From Pseudotabrizicola sp051200875 (lineage in GTDB: Bacteria > Pseudomonadota > Alphaproteobacteria > Rhodobacterales > Rhodobacteraceae), in NCBI RefSeq assembly GCF_051200875.1, contig NZ_CP195191.1, positions 2,232,001 through 2,296,000 of the forward strand: a DNA stretch of 64,000 bases, read 5' to 3'. The translations under genes were made by a program, and so were the position numbers. The notes beneath the pieces are model-generated. The model saw only the letters and a program-made list of their open reading frames with translations. It did no database searches and was not told the origin of the DNA. Within the stretch, counting starts at the first letter, position 1. Each line of letters opens with the position of its first letter. Shown one piece after another: positions 16,460 to 25,517 of the stretch.

Positions 16460-17394
16460 TGCGGAATCTCCTTCTTGAAGCGCGCGGTCATGCGATCGAT
16501 CAGCCCCATGAGACCGCCCGGTGCGAACAGCATTACGGCGATGGCCGCCAGACCCAGCGCCATCAGGGTGGCTCCGGGCGAGAACGCCAGCGTCTCGCGA
16601 AGCGTGAAGTACAGCACCACCCCAATGATTGGCCCGGCCAGACGGCCGATGCCGCCGATGATGCATACGAAGATGGTGACGACCATCCATGTCATGTCGA
16701 AGGCAGCCGTGGGGGTGATGAACAACACCGACAAAAAGTTCACCGCACCGGCCATACCCGCGCCAGCCGCCGAGATCAGGAAGACCGTCAAGCGGATGCG
16801 CATCGGGCTGATTCCGATCGAGCGTGCCGCGATCTCGTCGTCTCGCAAGGCTCGCAGGCGCAGGCCGAAAGGTCCTGCCATCAGCCAGCCAACCAGAACG
16901 ATCAGGCCGATGGCCAAGGCGAGCGCCGCCCAGTAGGTGTAGCTACCCATCCACTCTCGGTTGATGGCCCGGGCACCGGCCAGCGGCAGACCAGAGGCAC
17001 CGCCAAGCCAATCAGTGCGGCTCACGACGATCCGCAGGATTTCGGCCGCAACCCACATGCCGACGGCGAAATAGACGTCGCGCAGACGGAATAGGATCGG
17101 TGCAAGCACCAGCGCCAGCCCCGCGGTTGCTGCCCCAGCAAGCGGGATCGCCAAGTAGGGGTTCAGACCGAGGTCGCGGCTGACCGCGTAAAGTGCGTAG
17201 CCTCCGATCCCGAAAAGGGCGTGATGGCCCAGAGAAAGCAAGCCGCCATAGCCTGCCAGCAGGTTCCATGCTTGAGCGAGGGCTAATAACACCAGAACCT
17301 CGACCCCAAGGACCAAGACACCACGCTCGGCGAAGAATGGCAGTGCTGCGAGGCCCAAGCCAGATAACAGGAAAAAGATCAAACCGGGTTTCAT
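16456..17394 (-). CDS. livM: Branched-chain-amino-acid-type ABC permease LivM
   Basis: A 312-residue inner-membrane permease with about ten hydrophobic segments. The LivM-like hallmarks are LLAGYGGLLSLGHHALFGIGGYALY near the N-terminus (two cytoplasmic-face motifs), RALRDDEIAARSIGISPMRIRL (the EAA-type loop contacting the ATPases) and FIRLAGPIIG-like IGRLAGPIIGVVLYF. The start ATG at 17394 overlaps the livH stop. With LivH it forms the translocation pore of a HAAT-type importer. The family name does not fix the substrate; relatives carry amides, urea and aromatic acids as well as branched amino acids. Confidence 0.92.
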   Translation of the reverse strand: MKPGLIFFLLSGLGLAALPFFAERGVLVLGVEVLVLLALAQAWNLLAGYGGLLSLGHHALFGIGGYALYAVSRDLGLNPYLAIPLAGAATAGLALVLAPILFRLRDVYFAVGMWVAAEILRIVVSRTDWLGGASGLPLAGARAINREWMGSYTYWAALALAIGLIVLVGWLMAGPFGLRLRALRDDEIAARSIGISPMRIRLTVFLISAAGAGMAGAVNFLSVLFITPTAAFDMTWMVVTIFVCIIGGIGRLAGPIIGVVLYFTLRETLAFSPGATLMALGLAAIAVMLFAPGGLMGLIDRMTARFKKEIPQ

Positions 17395-18260
17395 CGCGTC
17401 CGCCTCCGCCCCGCAAGGCCCTCGGGCCTGATCAACAGGATCGCCAGCAAGAGTATGTGCCCGTAGAGCAGTCCCGAGGCCGGGTCGACCCGGAAGCTGA
17501 CGGCATGAACAAGGCCCAGCACCAAGCCGCCGGCAAGGCTTGCCCAGATCGATCCAAGCCCGCCGATCACGACAACCTCGAAGGCGATAAGGAGCCGCTC
17601 CGCCCCAGAAAACGGCGTGACCGTGGACCGCATTGCCAGAAGCATTCCTGCCAGCGCGGCCAGTGCCGCCGAAAGAGCCATGACCGCTGCGAAAACTTGC
17701 CGCCGGTTGACGCCCATCAGCGCCACGATCTCGGGGTCGTCGGCCGTCGCGCGGACCGTCCGGCCCGCGCTGCTGTGGTGTAGTGACCAATGCAACAGGC
17801 CGAAGAGGGCAAGCGTCAACCCGAAGGTAACAAGCGGCAGCAAGCCCAGCGAAAATTGCCCAACCACGACCGACGCCGTCTTGAACGCGCCAACGTCAAG
17901 CGATCTGCTGTCTGCTCCAAACACTTCGACTAGCAGATTCTGCGTCAGCACCGAAAGGCCGAAGGTCAGAAGAAGTGGGCGCAGCGGGTCAGGGCCCAGC
18001 ACACGGTTGATCAGCGCCGACTGGATAGCCCAGCCAACGGCAAACATCAGCGCCGTAACTATTGCCACCAGCACAACGGGGTGCAAGTGCACGGCTCCGG
18101 CGATGGAAAACGCCATGAAGGCGCCGCCGATCACCAACTCGCCATGAGCGATATTGGCGATCCGCATCACTCCGAAGATCAGCGACAGGCCAAGCCCGAA
18201 CAGGGCGTAGAGCGCTCCTAGCATCAAGCCGTTCAGGAGGGTTTCGAACACGATGTTCAT
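17391..18260 (-). CDS. livH: Branched-chain-amino-acid-type ABC permease LivH
   Basis: A 289-residue membrane protein beginning MNIVFETLLNGLMLGALYAL, then FGVMRIANIAHGELVIGGAF, the classical LivH start. The loop RATADDPEIVALMGVNRRQVF is the ATPase contact, and LLIAFEVVVIGGLGSIWASLAGG is also typical. The ATG at 18260 overlaps the livF stop (ATGA) and its own stop overlaps the livM start in the same way, so translation is probably coupled along the operon. Confidence 0.92.
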   Translation of the reverse strand: MNIVFETLLNGLMLGALYALFGLGLSLIFGVMRIANIAHGELVIGGAFMAFSIAGAVHLHPVVLVAIVTALMFAVGWAIQSALINRVLGPDPLRPLLLTFGLSVLTQNLLVEVFGADSRSLDVGAFKTASVVVGQFSLGLLPLVTFGLTLALFGLLHWSLHHSSAGRTVRATADDPEIVALMGVNRRQVFAAVMALSAALAALAGMLLAMRSTVTPFSGAERLLIAFEVVVIGGLGSIWASLAGGLVLGLVHAVSFRVDPASGLLYGHILLLAILLIRPEGLAGRRRTR

Positions 18261-18955
18261 GCGTCCTCTCCAAAGTAGGCGCGGCCGATGGCCAACATGT
18301 CGGCGCCCTTGGCCTGCCCCGTGAGCTGAGTCTTGCCTTCGAGGACACACAGGAAGCGATCCGCCAAGCGCAAGGCGCGACCGATATCCTGCTCGACCAG
18401 CACCACCGCCATGCCCTCGCCCCGGATCTGCGACAGAGCTTCGTGAACCTGGTCCACCACCACTGGCGCAAGTCCAAGGCTGACCTCGTCCAGAAGCAGA
18501 AGAGAGGGGTTCGCCATCAAGGCCCGCCCGATCGCGACCATCTGCTGCTGCCCGCCGGACAGAAGCGCCGCTGGCCGATTTGCGAATTCCCGCAGGATCG
18601 GGAAAAGCGCGCAGACGCTTTCCATGTTCCATGGGCCGCGTCTCCCAATCCGCGCGCCCATGAGCAGATTCTCGGCCACGGTCAGCGAGGGAAACATCCG
18701 CCGCCCCTCGGGGCAGAGCGCAACGCCCAGCCTGGCGCGCTCGGGCGCGCTGAGCGCACGCATGTCGCGGCCCTCAAGTGTGAACTTCGCTGCGCGGGAA
18801 ACCGTTAGGCCCGAGATCGCTCGCAGGAATGAGGTTTTGCCTGCGCCGTTTGCTCCGATAAGAGCCAGTGTCTCTCCGGCGGCGAGTTGCAGGTCCATGC
18901 CGAACACGGCCTGGAAGTCACCGTGGAAGGCTTCCATCGCCTCGATATCAAGCAT
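18257..18955 (-). CDS. livF: ABC transporter ATP-binding protein LivF
   Basis: 232 residues. Walker A ALIGANGAGKTSFLRA, Q-loop region VALCPEGRRMFPSLTVAENL, ABC signature LLSGGQQQMVAIGRALM and Walker B LLLLDEVSLGLAP are all intact. The PEGRR.FP.LTV.ENL segment marks the LivF branch of HAAT importers. The ATG at 18955 gives the usual short N-terminus (MLDIEAMEAFHGDF); an upstream start at 19006 lies within livG. It overlaps the end of livG by 8 bases. Confidence 0.92.
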   Translation of the reverse strand: MLDIEAMEAFHGDFQAVFGMDLQLAAGETLALIGANGAGKTSFLRAISGLTVSRAAKFTLEGRDMRALSAPERARLGVALCPEGRRMFPSLTVAENLLMGARIGRRGPWNMESVCALFPILREFANRPAALLSGGQQQMVAIGRALMANPSLLLLDEVSLGLAPVVVDQVHEALSQIRGEGMAVVLVEQDIGRALRLADRFLCVLEGKTQLTGQAKGADMLAIGRAYFGEDA

Positions 18956-19667
18956 GGCTCGCAGTCCCCAGATAGAGTTCGCGCACGAGTGGATCCGCAG
19001 CGACAACGTCAGGGCGGTCCTCGATCACCTTGGTGCCGAGATGCAGCATCAAAATCCGGTCGCATGTGGCCTGCAGAGCGTGGGCGATGTGCTCGATCCA
19101 CAGGATTGCAAGCCCGGGCCTCTTCAGCCCTTGGATCATCTCCACGAGGGCTTGGACCTCGGGTTCTGTCAGCCCTCCCGAGATTTCGTCCAGAAGCAGC
19201 ACCTTCGGCCCGGTCGCCAGCGCCTTGGCCAGCTCCAGCCGCTTGCGGTCGAGAAGCCGCAGACTGCTGCCCGTGGTCATGGACAGGCATGAGAGCCCGG
19301 TACGTTCCATAACCTCTTCGGCACGTTCCAGCGCAGCGTGCCCCTGAAGGCCGCCACCTGCGTCGGCTGCCAGCCGCAGATGTTCCGCCACCGTGAGCGA
19401 AGCGAAGGGCTTGGGGACCTGGAAGGCCCTCGCCAAACCAGCCTTCACACGGGCCTCCGGGGGCAGGGCCGACACGTCGGCCCCGTCCACGTAAACCCGT
19501 CCCGCATCGGCTCGGGTGACGCCGGCCAGCAGATCGAAGAACGTGCTCTTTCCGGCGCCGTTCGGCCCCATCACGCCCAGACACTCGCCCCCCCGCACGG
19601 TGGTGGCGACATCGCACACCACCTGCAGGGAGCCGAAGGCCTTGGACAGCCCCCGAACCTCCAGCAT
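18948..19667 (-). CDS. livG: ABC transporter ATP-binding protein LivG
   Basis: 239 residues. It has Walker A GVMGPNGAGKSTFFDLLAG, the LivG-type ARAFQVPKPFASLTVAEHL and Walker B VLLLDEISGGLT. The ABC signature is unusual: where LSxGQ is expected the sequence reads LRLLDRKRLELAKAL, so serine and glycine are missing and the canonical C-loop is lost. LivG relatives often show LSYGQQRRLEIARAL here. This half-site may be degenerate, with hydrolysis resting on the intact signature of LivF. The ATG at 19667 overlaps the binding-protein stop (TGATG). Confidence 0.9.
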   Translation of the reverse strand: MLEVRGLSKAFGSLQVVCDVATTVRGGECLGVMGPNGAGKSTFFDLLAGVTRADAGRVYVDGADVSALPPEARVKAGLARAFQVPKPFASLTVAEHLRLAADAGGGLQGHAALERAEEVMERTGLSCLSMTTGSSLRLLDRKRLELAKALATGPKVLLLDEISGGLTEPEVQALVEMIQGLKRPGLAILWIEHIAHALQATCDRILMLHLGTKVIEDRPDVVAADPLVRELYLGTASHA

Positions 19668-20944
19668 CAGAGTTTCGAAAGCGCGACGGTCTGCGCTTCG
19701 ACCGGCATCGACGGTGCCAGGGTGTTCTCGGTGATGACCAGATCGTAGGCATGCTTGGCGCCGGTCTTGCGCCACTGCCCGCCGGCGACCTCGGTCCGCG
19801 CGACGTTCTTGATCGGGCTGCCTGCCCAGTCAACTGGGCCGACCATCGTATCCATCTTGAGGGCCGCGATGGCGTCGCGCACCAGGTCGCGGTCCTTCGG
19901 CGCGCCCGATGCTTTCAGCGCCGCGATGCCGGTCTCGAAGAGGGCGTGGCTGTAGCCAAGTGTTTGCATCCATTGGCCGCCAGACTTCTCTTCCCAGGCC
20001 GCAGCCAGCTCTGCGGCGGTCTGGCCAGTCAGCGAGCTGACGAAAGGCACCTTGGGCGTCCACCAGACCTCGGTGGTCATGCCGTCGCCGCGGTCTCCAA
20101 GCGCCTGGATGGCGCTGGGGAACAGGAAGGCCGCGGCAAAGGTTGCAGCTTCGGGCGTATAGCCGGCCTGACCTGCCTGCGCCCAGAACGTGGACCAGTG
20201 GGGCGGGAAACCGAAACCGGTCACGATCTCAGCGCCTGCCTCCTTGAACTTCGAAACCTGTGCGGAGAAATCCGAGGTGTCGATTTGGAACATCCCGCCA
20301 TCGACGCGGGAATAGCCCGCACTGGCCATGAAGGACGGCAGGCCGAGGTCAGGGTTGGCGAAGGCCTGTCCGGCTGGGTTGTCGAAATAGAAGTCACCCA
20401 CGACCTTGTTGGTCGAGACCTGATCCCAGATCCGGGTGAAGGTGGACATAGCATCGTCCGCGCCCCAGAAGAAGGTAAAGCTGTAGGGGAATCCCTGTTC
20501 GGGATTCGACCCGCGCCCGAACATCCAAGCCTGCCATGGTCCCATCGTCGAGATCGAGGGAATACCGGCGATGTCCGACATCTCGCCCGTGGCGACGGAG
20601 GCATCAAGGTCCTGAACCAGCAGCAGATCCACGTCCTCTCGCTGGATAAGTTCGTTTCCGACGCTTGCTGAACGGTTCACGTTGCTCTCATTGTCGCGCA
20701 TCAGGATTTCCACCTGATATTGATGTCCGCCGATGTCCAACCCTTTGGCTAGGAGGGCGTTTACCTGCTCAAGCATCCAGGGATCGGACGCACCGAACTC
20801 AGCCCGCGGGCCCGACAAGGCCGTGATATAGCCGATGCGGATCACACGGTTCTCGGCCCGCACGATGCCAGGCGTTGTTAGCACGCCTGCAGAGGCCACG
20901 CTGCTGGCAAGGAAAGATCGACGGGAAAGGCTTGATCTGGTCAT
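19667..20944 (-). CDS. Periplasmic substrate-binding protein, Liv (HAAT) type
   Basis: 425 residues of the peripheral binding-protein type 1 fold (IRIGYITALSGPRAEFGASD at the N-terminus is typical). The leader MTRSSLSRRSFLASSVASAG contains a twin-arginine motif (SRRSFLA) followed by a hydrophobic stretch and an AxA-like site, so export through Tat is likely. The ATG at 20944 follows GGAGCGAG; a longer form from 20983 is possible but would bury the Tat motif deeper. It delivers the ligand to LivHMGF. The ligand is not predictable; the downstream deacetylase-like enzyme hints at an acylated amine or amide. Confidence 0.9.
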   Translation of the reverse strand: MTRSSLSRRSFLASSVASAGVLTTPGIVRAENRVIRIGYITALSGPRAEFGASDPWMLEQVNALLAKGLDIGGHQYQVEILMRDNESNVNRSASVGNELIQREDVDLLLVQDLDASVATGEMSDIAGIPSISTMGPWQAWMFGRGSNPEQGFPYSFTFFWGADDAMSTFTRIWDQVSTNKVVGDFYFDNPAGQAFANPDLGLPSFMASAGYSRVDGGMFQIDTSDFSAQVSKFKEAGAEIVTGFGFPPHWSTFWAQAGQAGYTPEAATFAAAFLFPSAIQALGDRGDGMTTEVWWTPKVPFVSSLTGQTAAELAAAWEEKSGGQWMQTLGYSHALFETGIAALKASGAPKDRDLVRDAIAALKMDTMVGPVDWAGSPIKNVARTEVAGGQWRKTGAKHAYDLVITENTLAPSMPVEAQTVALSKL

Positions 20945-21002
20945 TGTCTCGCTCCGTAGACTAAGATTCTCGTCAGGGTGCACGTGCCAAGAACCAAACT
21001 AT

Positions 21003-21020
21003 ATAGTACAAAAATACTAT
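21003..21020. promoter_or_regulatory. Palindrome ATAGTA-N6-TACTAT upstream of the binding-protein gene
   Basis: A perfect 6-bp inverted repeat, A/T-rich, overlapping the LuxR stop codon and lying about 60-75 bases before the binding-protein start. It could be the site of the adjacent LuxR-type regulator or a weak hairpin between the two genes. Confidence 0.35.
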
Positions 21021-21961
21021 CTCTCGCCCGCAAGAAGCCGTGCGAGATCAAGTTTCCCAGCAGTGCCTGTCTTGCGATAGACCGATGCAAGCTGGTTGCG
21101 GATTGTATGTGGCGAGACCCTGAATGTGGCCGCAATCTCGCGCATGGTCAGCCCAGACAGATACAGCTCCGTGACGCGACGCTCCTGAAAAGCGAGCTGG
21201 TCCCATGGCCCTGGCCGAGACATCCGGATCAGGACAAGGTCATCGGCGTAGGCCTCGGCTTGAAGGACGACGGAGTCTCCCTGCCATTGCGTCGCTCCGG
21301 CGCCAAGTTTGCGTAACAAGGCGGTTATCGCCCGTTGGCTCAACCCCTCGGCCTCGAGGGCCGGCTGGAATCCGCGTGAGGCGCGCACGAGTTCACCCGC
21401 GTTGTCTACTACCGCCGCCTCACCGCCTTGCGGCGCACGCGCCCGGATCTCACTCCTTAACGACAGCGATAGGCTTTGCTCGAGGTGTCTCAGGATCATC
21501 CGGAAATCGGTGACCTCTTCCTGAGTGAAAGCCGCTCCCTCGTGTCTGTAGAGCGACATGAAGAAGTTGAACGTTGAACCTTCTCCAAGGCGACAGTGGC
21601 CATTCAGGATTGCATTCAGACGATATGCGACGCAAAAGCTACGAAAAGCCGGGTCAACTTGTGCCAATCCTGGTGAAAGTTGCATCGCATAGACAGGAAG
21701 GTTGCGGCCACGGCGGACAAAGGGATCGACATGCGCGATCGCGCGCACCGCCGACTCGAAGCTGCGGGACAGAGCATGTGTTGACGATTTGACGATGGTG
21801 ACACGCCCGCGTGTGAAGTTCGACCAGCCCCACCACGCCGCGTCGAAAGGGATCAGGTCGCGCAAGAAGCCGACCATCCTTCCCTGATGATCCGCAACCG
21901 ACGAGTCGATCGCGCTCGCCATAAGGCGCAGTACAAGATCGCTCAGGCTTGTCGTAAGCAT
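21017..21961 (-). CDS. LuxR-type (HTH) transcriptional regulator
   Basis: 314 residues. The C-terminal 65 residues form a LuxR/GerE helix-turn-helix (FQERRVTELYLSGLTMREIA, then SPHTIRNQLASVYRKTG). The N-terminal part has no receiver aspartate pattern and no clear autoinducer domain, so it looks like an orphan regulator with an unknown sensor domain. The ATG at 21961 is preferred because GAGGAG lies 7 bases before it; a TTG 30 bases upstream is also in frame. It is the first gene of the minus-strand run that continues with the binding protein, LivGFHM and the deacetylase, so it is probably their activator. Confidence 0.85.
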   Translation of the reverse strand: MLTTSLSDLVLRLMASAIDSSVADHQGRMVGFLRDLIPFDAAWWGWSNFTRGRVTIVKSSTHALSRSFESAVRAIAHVDPFVRRGRNLPVYAMQLSPGLAQVDPAFRSFCVAYRLNAILNGHCRLGEGSTFNFFMSLYRHEGAAFTQEEVTDFRMILRHLEQSLSLSLRSEIRARAPQGGEAAVVDNAGELVRASRGFQPALEAEGLSQRAITALLRKLGAGATQWQGDSVVLQAEAYADDLVLIRMSRPGPWDQLAFQERRVTELYLSGLTMREIAATFRVSPHTIRNQLASVYRKTGTAGKLDLARLLAGER

Positions 21962-22267
21962 TCCGGTGCTCCTCAAAATTACGGGATCCAAGATACTACC
22001 AGATCATGGACAACCGCTGGGCTACAAAGCTCGGGATGGCATGTGCAGTCGTCAATGGGGCCGCTCTGCATATCCTCCGCCGCCTGGCGCAGCGTCGCGG
22101 TGTCGACTTGGCTCTTGGCGATGAAGGGTGCTACCAGAGGCGGTGTCAGAAGAACTTGGCTTGAGCGGGTCTTGTCAGAGTAACTTCTCTTGAGTTGTGG
22201 CAGGGCGCCGTTTAGCGTCCTAGCAGAACCAATCTCTCCCCCTTCAAGTACTTCAAGACCAGCCCCA
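21962..22267. other. Intergenic region left of the first IS6 remnant
   Basis: No intact gene. A short plus-strand open frame from 22005 (MDNRWATKLGMACAVVNGAA and onward) ends in a stop soon after the point, near 22140, where similarity to the second IS6 remnant begins. It may be a fragment of an unidentified gene cut by the insertion. GCGGTGTCAGAAGAA at 22140-22154 corresponds to GCGGTGTCAAAAGAA at 30938-30952. Confidence 0.4.
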
Positions 22268-22908
22268 ATCATTCGCCTGGCGCTGATGCTGTACGTTCGG
22301 TTTCCGCTGTCGCTGCACGACGTAGAGGATCTGCTGCATGAGAGCGGTATCGAGGTCAGCCACGAAACAGTTCGGTTCTGGCGGAACCGGTTTAGCCCGT
22401 TGTTCGCCGCTGAGATCTGCCAAGAGCGGGTAGGCGGAAAGAACAGGGCCCAGCACATGCGGTGGCATCTGGATGAGGTCTTTGTCAAGATTAGTGGCGA
22501 GCGCCATTAGCTTTGGCGTGCCGTCGATCACGAAGGCGAAGTGCTGGAGAGCTATTTAGAAAAGCGGCGGGACAAGAAGGCCGCGCTTAGGTTCTTCAAG
22601 AAAACGTTGAAACGGCACAGATCTACAGGCGAAGTCGCAACCGATCGGCTCGATCCTATAGGGCCGCGTTCAATGGGCTTGGCGTGGGTGATCGCCAGAC
22701 GACCGGGCGCTGGCTGAACAACCGGGTTGAGATCTCCCACTTACCCCTTCGGCGACGCAAGCAAGCGATGCAGCGGTTCCGGCAAATGCGATGTTTTCAG
22801 AAATTCGTGGCGCTCCACGCCTCCGTCCATATCCACTTCAACCAAGATCGCCATCGCTACAGCCGAGACAGTTTCAAGCACCTGCGCGCTGTGGCCCTTG
22901 CCGAGTAG
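22268..22908 (+). pseudogene. IS6-family transposase pseudogene (copy 1)
   Basis: Translation gives a recognisable IS6-type DDE transposase in pieces: RFPLSLHDVEDLLHESGIEV, then WHLDEVFVKISGERH with the first catalytic aspartate. An in-frame TAG follows where tyrosine is usual, then LWRAVDHEGEVLESY continues in the same frame. Near 22645-22653 a one-base deletion shifts the frame to TGRWLNNRVEISHLPLRRR and HASVHIHFNQDRHRYSRDSF. One stop and one frameshift mean it is dead. It stands immediately left of module B and in the same orientation as the shorter copy at 31053, with which it shares upstream sequence. Clear terminal inverted repeats were not resolved. Confidence 0.85.
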
Positions 22909-23001
22909 CTGCAGTTCTGTTCCGCCTAGAACCTAGGCCCGCCGCCAAACGGAGATCAATTCGAATTCGTCTGACAGCTCGATTTATTGGGATGAACCGC
23001 T

Positions 23002-23856
23002 CTATTCGATGGGAACAACAAGGCCATCGTGTCCGACAACAACATGCCCGTTCCAGTGTCGAGATACCTCTCGACGCCAGTCGGCCTCGGTGAAATCGGG
23101 GTCGTCTGCAGGCACCAGATGGTTCAGCACAAGCTGTCCGACCATTCCCGCCGCGGCAATCCGGCCCGCATCCTGCGCCGTTGTATGCGAGGCCAGAAGA
23201 TGTTCTCGAAGTCGTCCAGCTCCGGGCGTGCGAGCAACTAGTTTGTCGACTCCGGCCACAAGCATCGCCTCGTGTACCAAGACGGTCGCGCCTCGTGCGA
23301 AATCTGCAAGCGGTGGGAAATAGCAGGTGTCAGCCGAAAATACGACGCGTTTGGTTCCAGCTGCAAAACTTAACGCAAAACAATCTGTAACTGGCGGGTG
23401 GTCTACCCGCATTGCCTTAACCTCAATCCCGTCTAGATCAACTATCGGCCCTTCACCAAACTCTGTAACCTCGACCAGGATCGCAATATCGGGACGTCCT
23501 TCATCGACCAACCGAATGTCGTGGTCAAAGCGCATAGCCTTCAGGAAGTTCTCCCAATATGCGCCAATTCCGGGTGGCCCGAAAACCCGCACTGGTCTGT
23601 TTAACCCGGTTGTCCAAGCGGTGTACAGCAGTGGCCCAAGTTCCAAAATGTGGTCCGAATGCAGATGCGTAATGAAGATCGCGTCAATATTAAGCAATGA
23701 TACGCCGGAGTAAACTGTGCTGCGAGCAGCTCCGATGCCGCAGTCGATCAATATCCGGCGTCCCGCAAATTCAAGTAGGCTGGCCGTCGGCATGGCGCCA
23801 CCTTGGCGGAGCGCAGGACCACCCTTGACGCCGAGTAGTGTGATCTGATCAGTCAT
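23002..23856 (-). CDS. MBL-fold hydrolase, RNase Z/arylsulfatase-like (module B)
   Basis: 284 residues. The metal motif HLHSDH (His64, His66, Asp68, His69) is intact. Further ligands are likely in FSADTCYFPPL and in the late histidine of LLASHTTAQDAG. The start TLLGVKGGPALRQGG and SLLEFAGRRILIDCG place it with the RNase Z/AtsA-like branch of metallo-beta-lactamase proteins, whose members include phosphodiesterases, sulfatases and lactonases. It is not a tRNase Z by context. It stands downstream of the aldehyde dehydrogenase of module B, about 160 bases away on the same strand, and has no counterpart in module A. Confidence 0.87.
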   Translation of the reverse strand: MTDQITLLGVKGGPALRQGGAMPTASLLEFAGRRILIDCGIGAARSTVYSGVSLLNIDAIFITHLHSDHILELGPLLYTAWTTGLNRPVRVFGPPGIGAYWENFLKAMRFDHDIRLVDEGRPDIAILVEVTEFGEGPIVDLDGIEVKAMRVDHPPVTDCFALSFAAGTKRVVFSADTCYFPPLADFARGATVLVHEAMLVAGVDKLVARTPGAGRLREHLLASHTTAQDAGRIAAAGMVGQLVLNHLVPADDPDFTEADWRREVSRHWNGHVVVGHDGLVVPIE

Positions 23857-24018
23857 GAATTGCCCTCAATGCTCAAGAGAAATGGACAGCCGTATAGGGA
23901 AGAGCAGGTCTTGAATGATCTCATCGTTCCGTCCCCGGCTGAACGTGGTGTTGTCTCTCCAAATATTGGGTGCCCATCAGGGCCAGTGTTTTGCTGTGAA
24001 GCAGCACAACCAAGACCT

Positions 24019-25506
24019 CTACAGCTTCATCCATACCGTCTTCAGATCGACATATTTGTCGAGCGCGTGCAGCGACTTATCCACACCATTGCCAGACTGT
24101 TTCATGCCGCCCATCGGGGTCGTGATGTCCGAACCACCGTAGGTGTTGACGTGCAGCTGGCCGGATCGGATCCCCATCGTTACCCGGTGCGCAGTCGAAA
24201 TATTCGATGTCCAGACGGCGCCCGACAATCCGAACTCGGTCGCATTTGCCAGATGGATCGCTTCTTCTGCACTATCGAAAGGCGTCACGGAAAGAACAGG
24301 GCCGAACACCTCCGTCCGAAACACCGTCGCGTCAGGTGCGACGTTGTCGAGCACGGCCGGCGACATATAGGTTCCGCCCGTTTCCGCTAGCACCCGCTCT
24401 CCACCGATCAGCCGATTTGCGCCCTCGGCGATCGCCCGTTCAACAAAGGAAAGGTTCTGAGCCAATTGTTCAGGGCTATGGACTGCTCCAATCTGCGTGC
24501 TGACCTTCAGGGGATCACCAATGGTCATGCTCGCCGCAATTTCAGCCACGCGGGCGGTAAATTCTGCGTGGATCTTACGCTCGACCAGCAGGCGGGAGCC
24601 AGCGATGCAGACTTGCCCTGCATTGCGGAAAATGCCGTTGGCACAGACATTGGCCGCAACTTCCAAGTCTGGTGCATCGGCAAAAACCACGTTCGGAGAC
24701 TTCCCGCCAAGTTCCAAATAGCAGCGCTTCATGTTTGAACGCGACGCATATTCAAGAAGCCTGCGCCCGGTGCCGCCCGATCCTGTAAAGGCCAGCACAT
24801 CGACATCCATGTGTAGGCCGATTGCCTCTCCGACGACAGAGCCGTGGCCAGTCACCACATTCAATACACCATCGGGAAGGCCGGCCTCTTGTGCCATTGC
24901 CGCAAGTTTCAAGAGCGAAAGCGAGGCGCTTTCTGCGGGTTTGAGAACGACCGAATTACCGGCAGCCAAGGCGGGCGCAATCTTCCACGACCCGATCATC
25001 AGCGGGAAGTTCCACGGCACGATGACTCCAACGACACCCACCGGTTCGCGATGAAGCAACGCTAACGTCCCGGCTGGTGTCGGTGCAATCTCGCCGCTGA
25101 CCTTATCGATCGCCTCAGCATAATATCGGAAGGTTGCAGCCGCTGAACCGGACTCGGCATTGATCGCCATGCTGATCTCGGTGCCATTGTCGCGCACACC
25201 CAGAACAGCAAGTTCTAGCGCGTGCTTTTCGATCAGGTCAGCAAGGCGGTGCATAATCCGTTTGCGCGTGGCAGGTGCCATGCGCGACCACCGACCATCT
25301 TCGAACGCACGTTTTGCGGCAGCGACGGCCGCATTGACATCTTCCGCCGTACCTTCCGCAATGGTAGTCAACGGCGACCCGTCGATTGGGCTCGTGACCG
25401 CGCACGTGCCGCCCTGTGCGGCGGGGCGCCACACCCCGTCAATCAGCAGAGATTGTACGGGAATTTGCGTGCGACGAAGCGCGTCGATGGCCGCTTGATC
25501 GAGCAT
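24019..25506 (-). CDS. NAD(P)-dependent aldehyde dehydrogenase (module B)
   Basis: A 495-residue ALDH with PWNFPLMIGSWKIAPALAAG, FTGSGGTGRRLLEYASRSN, the general-base glutamate in LELGGKSPN (about residue 265) and the nucleophilic cysteine in AGQVCIAGSR (about residue 300). It aligns without large gaps to the module A enzyme at 4240 and by eye is roughly 60% identical, including the C-terminal GKQSGNG-type segment. It lies 11 bases downstream of tctA on the same strand. In module A the ALDH is instead on the strand of iclR, so the gene order has been rearranged. Confidence 0.93.
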   Translation of the reverse strand: MLDQAAIDALRRTQIPVQSLLIDGVWRPAAQGGTCAVTSPIDGSPLTTIAEGTAEDVNAAVAAAKRAFEDGRWSRMAPATRKRIMHRLADLIEKHALELAVLGVRDNGTEISMAINAESGSAAATFRYYAEAIDKVSGEIAPTPAGTLALLHREPVGVVGVIVPWNFPLMIGSWKIAPALAAGNSVVLKPAESASLSLLKLAAMAQEAGLPDGVLNVVTGHGSVVGEAIGLHMDVDVLAFTGSGGTGRRLLEYASRSNMKRCYLELGGKSPNVVFADAPDLEVAANVCANGIFRNAGQVCIAGSRLLVERKIHAEFTARVAEIAASMTIGDPLKVSTQIGAVHSPEQLAQNLSFVERAIAEGANRLIGGERVLAETGGTYMSPAVLDNVAPDATVFRTEVFGPVLSVTPFDSAEEAIHLANATEFGLSGAVWTSNISTAHRVTMGIRSGQLHVNTYGGSDITTPMGGMKQSGNGVDKSLHALDKYVDLKTVWMKL

Positions 25507-25517
25507 TGGATAGCCTC

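Noticed and set aside
19751..20671. 306-codon plus-strand open frame opposite the Liv binding-protein gene
   Set aside because: Antisense shadow; the minus-strand gene has a signal peptide, Shine-Dalgarno sequence and operon overlaps.
22140..22960. Terminal inverted repeats of the first IS6 copy
   Set aside because: The left motif GCGGTGTCAGAAGAA is shared by both copies, but no matching reverse complement was found to the right of the transposase pseudogene. The closest, TTCTGTTCCGCC near 22915, is too weak, so element ends are not called.
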